Of a stretch of 9,512 nt of DNA, positions 6,908-9,512 are shown in pieces. Both the position numbers and the translations under genes were made by a program. How positions within the stretch are numbered: the first letter of the stretch is position 1; each line of letters starts with the position of its first letter. The stretch comes from CAZLNO01 sp964561005 (GTDB taxonomy: Bacteria > Pseudomonadota > Alphaproteobacteria > Kiloniellales > Rhodovibrionaceae): NCBI GenBank assembly GCA_964561005.1, contig CAZLNO010000122.1:1-9512 (forward strand), given 5' to 3'. The notes under the pieces were generated by a model that saw nothing but the letters and a program-made list of their open reading frames with translations, was not told the DNA's origin and made no database searches.

Positions 6908-7924
6908 ATGGCCCTGCTGGAGATCCGCAACCTCTCGGTCACCTTTCCCACCGCCCACGGCCCGTTCCGCGCGGTGGACGGCATCGACATCTCGCTCGAC
7001 AAGGGCGAGCTTCTCGGCGTGGTGGGCGAATCGGGCTCGGGCAAGTCGGTGACCATGCTGGCGCTGATGGGCCTGCTGCCCTGGACCGCCACGGTCACCG
7101 CCGACCGCCTGGAGTTCAACGGCCGCGACATGCTGTCCATCTCCGCCGCCGAGCGCCGGCGGCTGACCGGGGCGGACATGGCGATGATCTTCCAGGAGCC
7201 GATGACCAGCCTGAACCCCTGCTTCACCGTCGGCTTCCAGCTCACCGAGGCGATCAAGGTGCACCAGGGCGGCAGCCGCGGCGACCGCCGCCGGCGCGCC
7301 GTCGAGCTGCTGAAGCAGGTGGGCATTCCCAGTCCGGAAGGCCGCCTGCGCGCCTTTCCCCACCAGTTGTCCGGCGGCATGAACCAGCGGGTGATGATCG
7401 CCATGGCGATCGCCTGCAACCCCAAGCTGCTGATCGCGGACGAGCCGACCACGGCGCTCGACGTGACGATCCAGGCGCAGATCCTGGATCTGCTGCTGCG
7501 CCTGCAGCGCGAGCACGGCATGGCGCTGATCCTGATCACCCACGACATGGGCGTGGTGGCCGAGACCGCGCGGCGCGTGAACGTGATGTACGCCGGCCAG
7601 CAGGTGGAGGCCCGCGACGCGGAGCGGCTGTTCAGCGATCCGCGCCATCCCTACACGGCGGCGCTGCTGGACGCGCTGCCCGAGCGCGCGGCGGGCAAGA
7701 AGCGGCTGCCGACCCTGCCGGGGGTGGTGCCGGGCGCCGGCGACCGGCCGTCGGGCTGCCTGTTCCATCCGCGCTGCCGCTTCGCCCAGCGGCGCTGCAC
7801 GGTCGAGCGGCCGGCCCTGGAACCCGACGACACCGGGCGGGTGCGCTGCCACTTCCCGCTGTCGGACGGGCGGCCGACCGGCGGCTGGCCCGAGGACCCC
7901 GAGAGCCGGGAGAGCGCGGCATGA
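6908..7924 (+). CDS. dppD: Dipeptide ABC transporter ATP-binding protein DppD
   Basis: 338-residue cytoplasmic ATPase that pairs with DppF to power import. All ABC motifs are present: Walker A GESGSGKS (40-47), Q-loop Gln96 in IFQEPMTSLNP, signature LSGGMNQR (154-161), Walker B LLIADEP (174-180), D-loop ALD (183-185) and switch His212. The C-terminal oligopeptide/dipeptide domain begins after SDPRHPYT (243-250) and holds four cysteines at 284, 290, 297 and 314 (C-x5-C-x6-C-x16-C). Structural work on related Opp/Dpp ATPases has reported an iron-sulfur cluster here; this is from memory and is inferred for this protein. AGGAG at 6894-6898 overlaps the dppC stop and lies nine bases before the ATG. 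The last codons overlap dppF by ATGA. GGMNQRVMIAMAIA and EPTTALDVTIQAQI favour DppD over other homologues. Confidence 0.95.
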   Translation: MALLEIRNLSVTFPTAHGPFRAVDGIDISLDKGELLGVVGESGSGKSVTMLALMGLLPWTATVTADRLEFNGRDMLSISAAERRRLTGADMAMIFQEPMTSLNPCFTVGFQLTEAIKVHQGGSRGDRRRRAVELLKQVGIPSPEGRLRAFPHQLSGGMNQRVMIAMAIACNPKLLIADEPTTALDVTIQAQILDLLLRLQREHGMALILITHDMGVVAETARRVNVMYAGQQVEARDAERLFSDPRHPYTAALLDALPERAAGKKRLPTLPGVVPGAGDRPSGCLFHPRCRFAQRRCTVERPALEPDDTGRVRCHFPLSDGRPTGGWPEDPESRESAA

Positions 7925-8949
7925 GCGGCGAGACGGTGCTGCGGGCCGAGGATCTTGTGCGGACCTACAGCGTTGGTCGGGGCCTCCTGCGCGGCAAGGG
8001 GCAGCTCTACGCCCTGGCCGGCGTCAGCTTCGACCTTCAGGCCGGCCGGACATTGGCGGTGGTGGGGGAGAGCGGCTGCGGCAAGTCGACCCTGGCGCGT
8101 CTGGTCACGATGATCGAGACGCCGACGGCCGGCATGCTGAAGGTCGACGACCGCGACGTCACCGAGGCGGGACGCGCCGAGCGGCGGCGGCTGCGCCAGG
8201 AGGTGCAGATCGTCTTCCAGGACCCCTATGGCTCGCTGAACCCGCGCAAGAAGGTCGGCGCCATCCTGGAGGAGCCGCTGAAGATCAACACCCGCCTGTC
8301 CGCCGCCGAGCGCCGCGAGCGCGCCGAGGCGATGATGGCGCGCGTCGGGCTGCGGGCCGAGCACTACAACCGCTATCCGCACATGTTCTCCGGCGGCCAG
8401 CGCCAGCGCATCGCCGTCGCCCGCGCCCTGATGCTGCAGCCGCGCATCCTGGTGGCCGACGAGCCCGTCTCGGCGCTGGACGTCTCCATCCAGGCGCAGG
8501 TGCTGAACCTGCTGATGGATCTGCAGGACGAGTTCGACCTCGCCTATCTCTTCATCTCGCACGACCTCTCGGTGGTGCGCCACATCGCCGACGAGATCAT
8601 GGTGATGTACCTGGGCCGCGCCGTGGAGCACGGGCCGCGCGCGGCCATCTTCGACTCGCCGCGCCACCCCTACACCCAGGCCCTGCTCGCCGCGACACCG
8701 GTGGTCGATCCGGCGCTGCGGCAAAAGCGCATTTCCGTCGGCGGCGAGCTGCCCTCGCCGATGGCGCCGCCGCCGGGCTGCGCCTTCCACCCGCGCTGCC
8801 CCTTCGCCACCGAGGAGTGCCGCACCACGCAGCCCGAGCTGCGCGAGGTCGACGGCCGCGGGGTCGCCTGCCACCACGCCGAGCGGATCGCCCAAGGCGC
8901 GGCGCCCGCGCACACGCCCGACGCGGAAAGGCTGGCCGCGGGGCGCTGA
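7921..8949 (+). CDS. dppF: Dipeptide ABC transporter ATP-binding protein DppF
   Basis: 342-residue cytoplasmic ATPase, partner of DppD; the family is about 334 long. Motifs: Walker A GESGCGKST (49-57), Q-loop Gln100 in IVFQDPYGSLNPRKK, signature FSGGQRQR (156-163), Walker B ILVADEP (176-182), D-loop ALD (185-187) and switch His214. DPYGSLNPRKKVG and the N-terminal DLVRTYSVGRGL type of start are characteristic of DppF/OppF. The C-terminal domain carries Cys287, 293, 300 and 317, with the same C-x5-C-x6-C-x16-C spacing as DppD. The ATG at 7921 overlaps the dppD stop (ATGA) and has GGGAG (7908-7912) eight bases upstream. The frame stays open far upstream through dppD and into dppC (to 6739), but the protein has no homology-like content before 7921, so the short start is used. 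It is the last gene of the operon and converges on the protease gene. Confidence 0.95.
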   Translation: MSGETVLRAEDLVRTYSVGRGLLRGKGQLYALAGVSFDLQAGRTLAVVGESGCGKSTLARLVTMIETPTAGMLKVDDRDVTEAGRAERRRLRQEVQIVFQDPYGSLNPRKKVGAILEEPLKINTRLSAAERRERAEAMMARVGLRAEHYNRYPHMFSGGQRQRIAVARALMLQPRILVADEPVSALDVSIQAQVLNLLMDLQDEFDLAYLFISHDLSVVRHIADEIMVMYLGRAVEHGPRAAIFDSPRHPYTQALLAATPVVDPALRQKRISVGGELPSPMAPPPGCAFHPRCPFATEECRTTQPELREVDGRGVACHHAERIAQGAAPAHTPDAERLAAGR

Positions 8950-8954
8950 GGGAC

Positions 8955-8974
8955 GGGCCGATCAGGGATCGCCC
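8955..8974. terminator. Candidate hairpin at the dppF/protease convergence
   Basis: GGG-CGATC (8955-8957 and 8959-8963, with C8958 bulged) pairs with GATCG-CCC (8967-8974), giving eight pairs and loop AGG. It lies between the two convergent stop codons and includes the TGA of the protease in its stem and loop. No T run is present on either strand, so it is at best a weak terminator or an RNA 3'-end stabiliser. Confidence 0.35.
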
Positions 8975-9512
8975 TCGCGCAGCGCCGGGAAGGCCTCGCG
9001 GATGCGTGCCCCCGGCACCGCCACGCCGGCGCGGCTGGCACGCCCGATCAGGATGCCCAGCACCTCGGGCGGGTGCTCGGTGCTCAGCAGCGGTGCCCCG
9101 GAGTTGCCGGAGAAGGCGAAGCAGGTGGTGAACCAGTGGCTCCCCGTGGGCGTCCGGCGGGCGATGGTGCAGCCGTGCTGCCGCCACTGCGCCGAGGCGA
9201 CGGGACGGGAATAGCCAATGGCCTGAAAGGGCGCATCGCTCGCTGGCCCGGCGCGCAGGCGCAGCGGCTTCACTGCCGGCGGACGGGCCAGCGTCAGCAG
9301 TGCGGCGTCCAATCCCGCCTCCGCCGCCGTGGCTGGCGCCGGGTCGTAGCGGTAGCCGGGCGGCAGGCGGATATCCCGCACGGCGGCCCGGGCGGCGAAG
9401 GTCCCGCGCTGCCAGCCGGCGAAGAAGGTCAGATTGGCCGCGTCGAGGCGCTGCCGCGTGCGGCGGTCGAAGACGCAGTGCGCGGCCGTCAGCACCAGCC
9501 GCCGGCCCACCA
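8962..9512 (-). CDS. Trypsin-like serine protease (PA clan, S1 family), 5' part outside the window
   Basis: About 183 residues are visible on the minus strand, ending at TGA 8964-8962. The apparent GTG start at 9510 is most likely an internal Val, since it lies only a few residues before the active-site histidine, where the N-terminal barrel should continue; signal peptide and pro-region would be beyond the edge. A full catalytic triad is present: His in LVLTAAHCV (codon 9480-9478), Asp in GLDAALLTL (residue 68 of the visible part) and Ser in FSGNSGAPLL (residue 137). The Ser motif is GNSGAP, closer to V8/glutamyl-endopeptidase-like bacterial enzymes than to GDSGGP trypsins. Cys114 and Cys130 could form a disulfide, in line with a secreted or periplasmic enzyme. 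Its substrate is unknown. It converges with dppF (12-bp gap), so a shared operon is excluded. Confidence 0.85.
   Translation of the reverse strand, partial: VGRRLVLTAAHCVFDRRTRQRLDAANLTFFAGWQRGTFAARAAVRDIRLPPGYRYDPAPATAAEAGLDAALLTLARPPAVKPLRLRAGPASDAPFQAIGYSRPVASAQWRQHGCTIARRTPTGSHWFTTCFAFSGNSGAPLLSTEHPPEVLGILIGRASRAGVAVPGARIREAFPALREGDP

Noticed and set aside
5936..7852. 638-codon open frame on the minus strand opposite dppC and dppD
   Set aside because: Shadow of dppC/dppD: dominated by Gln, His, Arg and Asp repeats typical of antisense GC-rich coding sequence, with no domain or convincing start site.
6739..7920. Upstream extension of the dppF frame, which would give a 736-residue fusion
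   Set aside because: The extension lies entirely in another frame of dppC and dppD, has an Arg/Gly/Pro-rich nonsense composition, and dppF has its own SD and ATG overlapping the dppD stop.

Overview
The window is GC-rich (by eye about 70%), with strong G/C bias at third codon positions, several GTG starts and Shine-Dalgarno (SD) sites of the AGGAG type. Together with the protein sequences this suggests an alphaproteobacterium, perhaps of the Rhodospirillales type. That taxonomic guess is inference and is not secure below class level. The stretch reads as ordinary chromosome: no insertion sequence, phage gene, tRNA, rRNA, CRISPR array or integration site was recognised.

Layout. (1) 1-1822 (+): the 3' two thirds of alaS (alanyl-tRNA synthetase), cut by the left edge. 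(2) 1859-3055 (+): a 398-residue protein with the NH and YGF landmarks of the SET-domain (LSMT/SETD3-like) protein-lysine methyltransferases, 36 bp behind alaS and probably co-transcribed with it. (3) 3056-3227: a control region with a G8 run, a perfect TTGACA -35-like box and two small hairpins. (4) 3228-8949 (+): a complete dppABCDF operon for ATP-driven dipeptide uptake: periplasmic binding protein DppA, permeases DppB and DppC, ATPases DppD and DppF. (5) 8962-9512 (-): the 3' part of a trypsin-like (PA-clan S1) serine protease that converges on dppF with a 12-bp gap and is cut by the right edge.

How the genes work together. DppA captures dipeptides in the periplasm and delivers them to the DppB/DppC channel, and DppD/DppF hydrolyse ATP to drive import. 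dppA is separated from dppB by 130 bp holding a long GC-rich hairpin and a second small one, a typical arrangement for making more binding protein than membrane components. dppB to dppF are tightly packed: a 4-bp gap between dppB and dppC, a 12-bp gap between dppC and dppD in which the SD of dppD overlaps the dppC stop, and an ATGA overlap between dppD and dppF. This suggests translational coupling.

No clearly new multi-gene system was found. The points most worth a second look are the bacterial SET-like protein next to alaS, the intercistronic hairpins behind dppA, the identical four-cysteine signature at the C-termini of both ATPases, and the exact positional conservation of ligand and disulfide residues in DppA.
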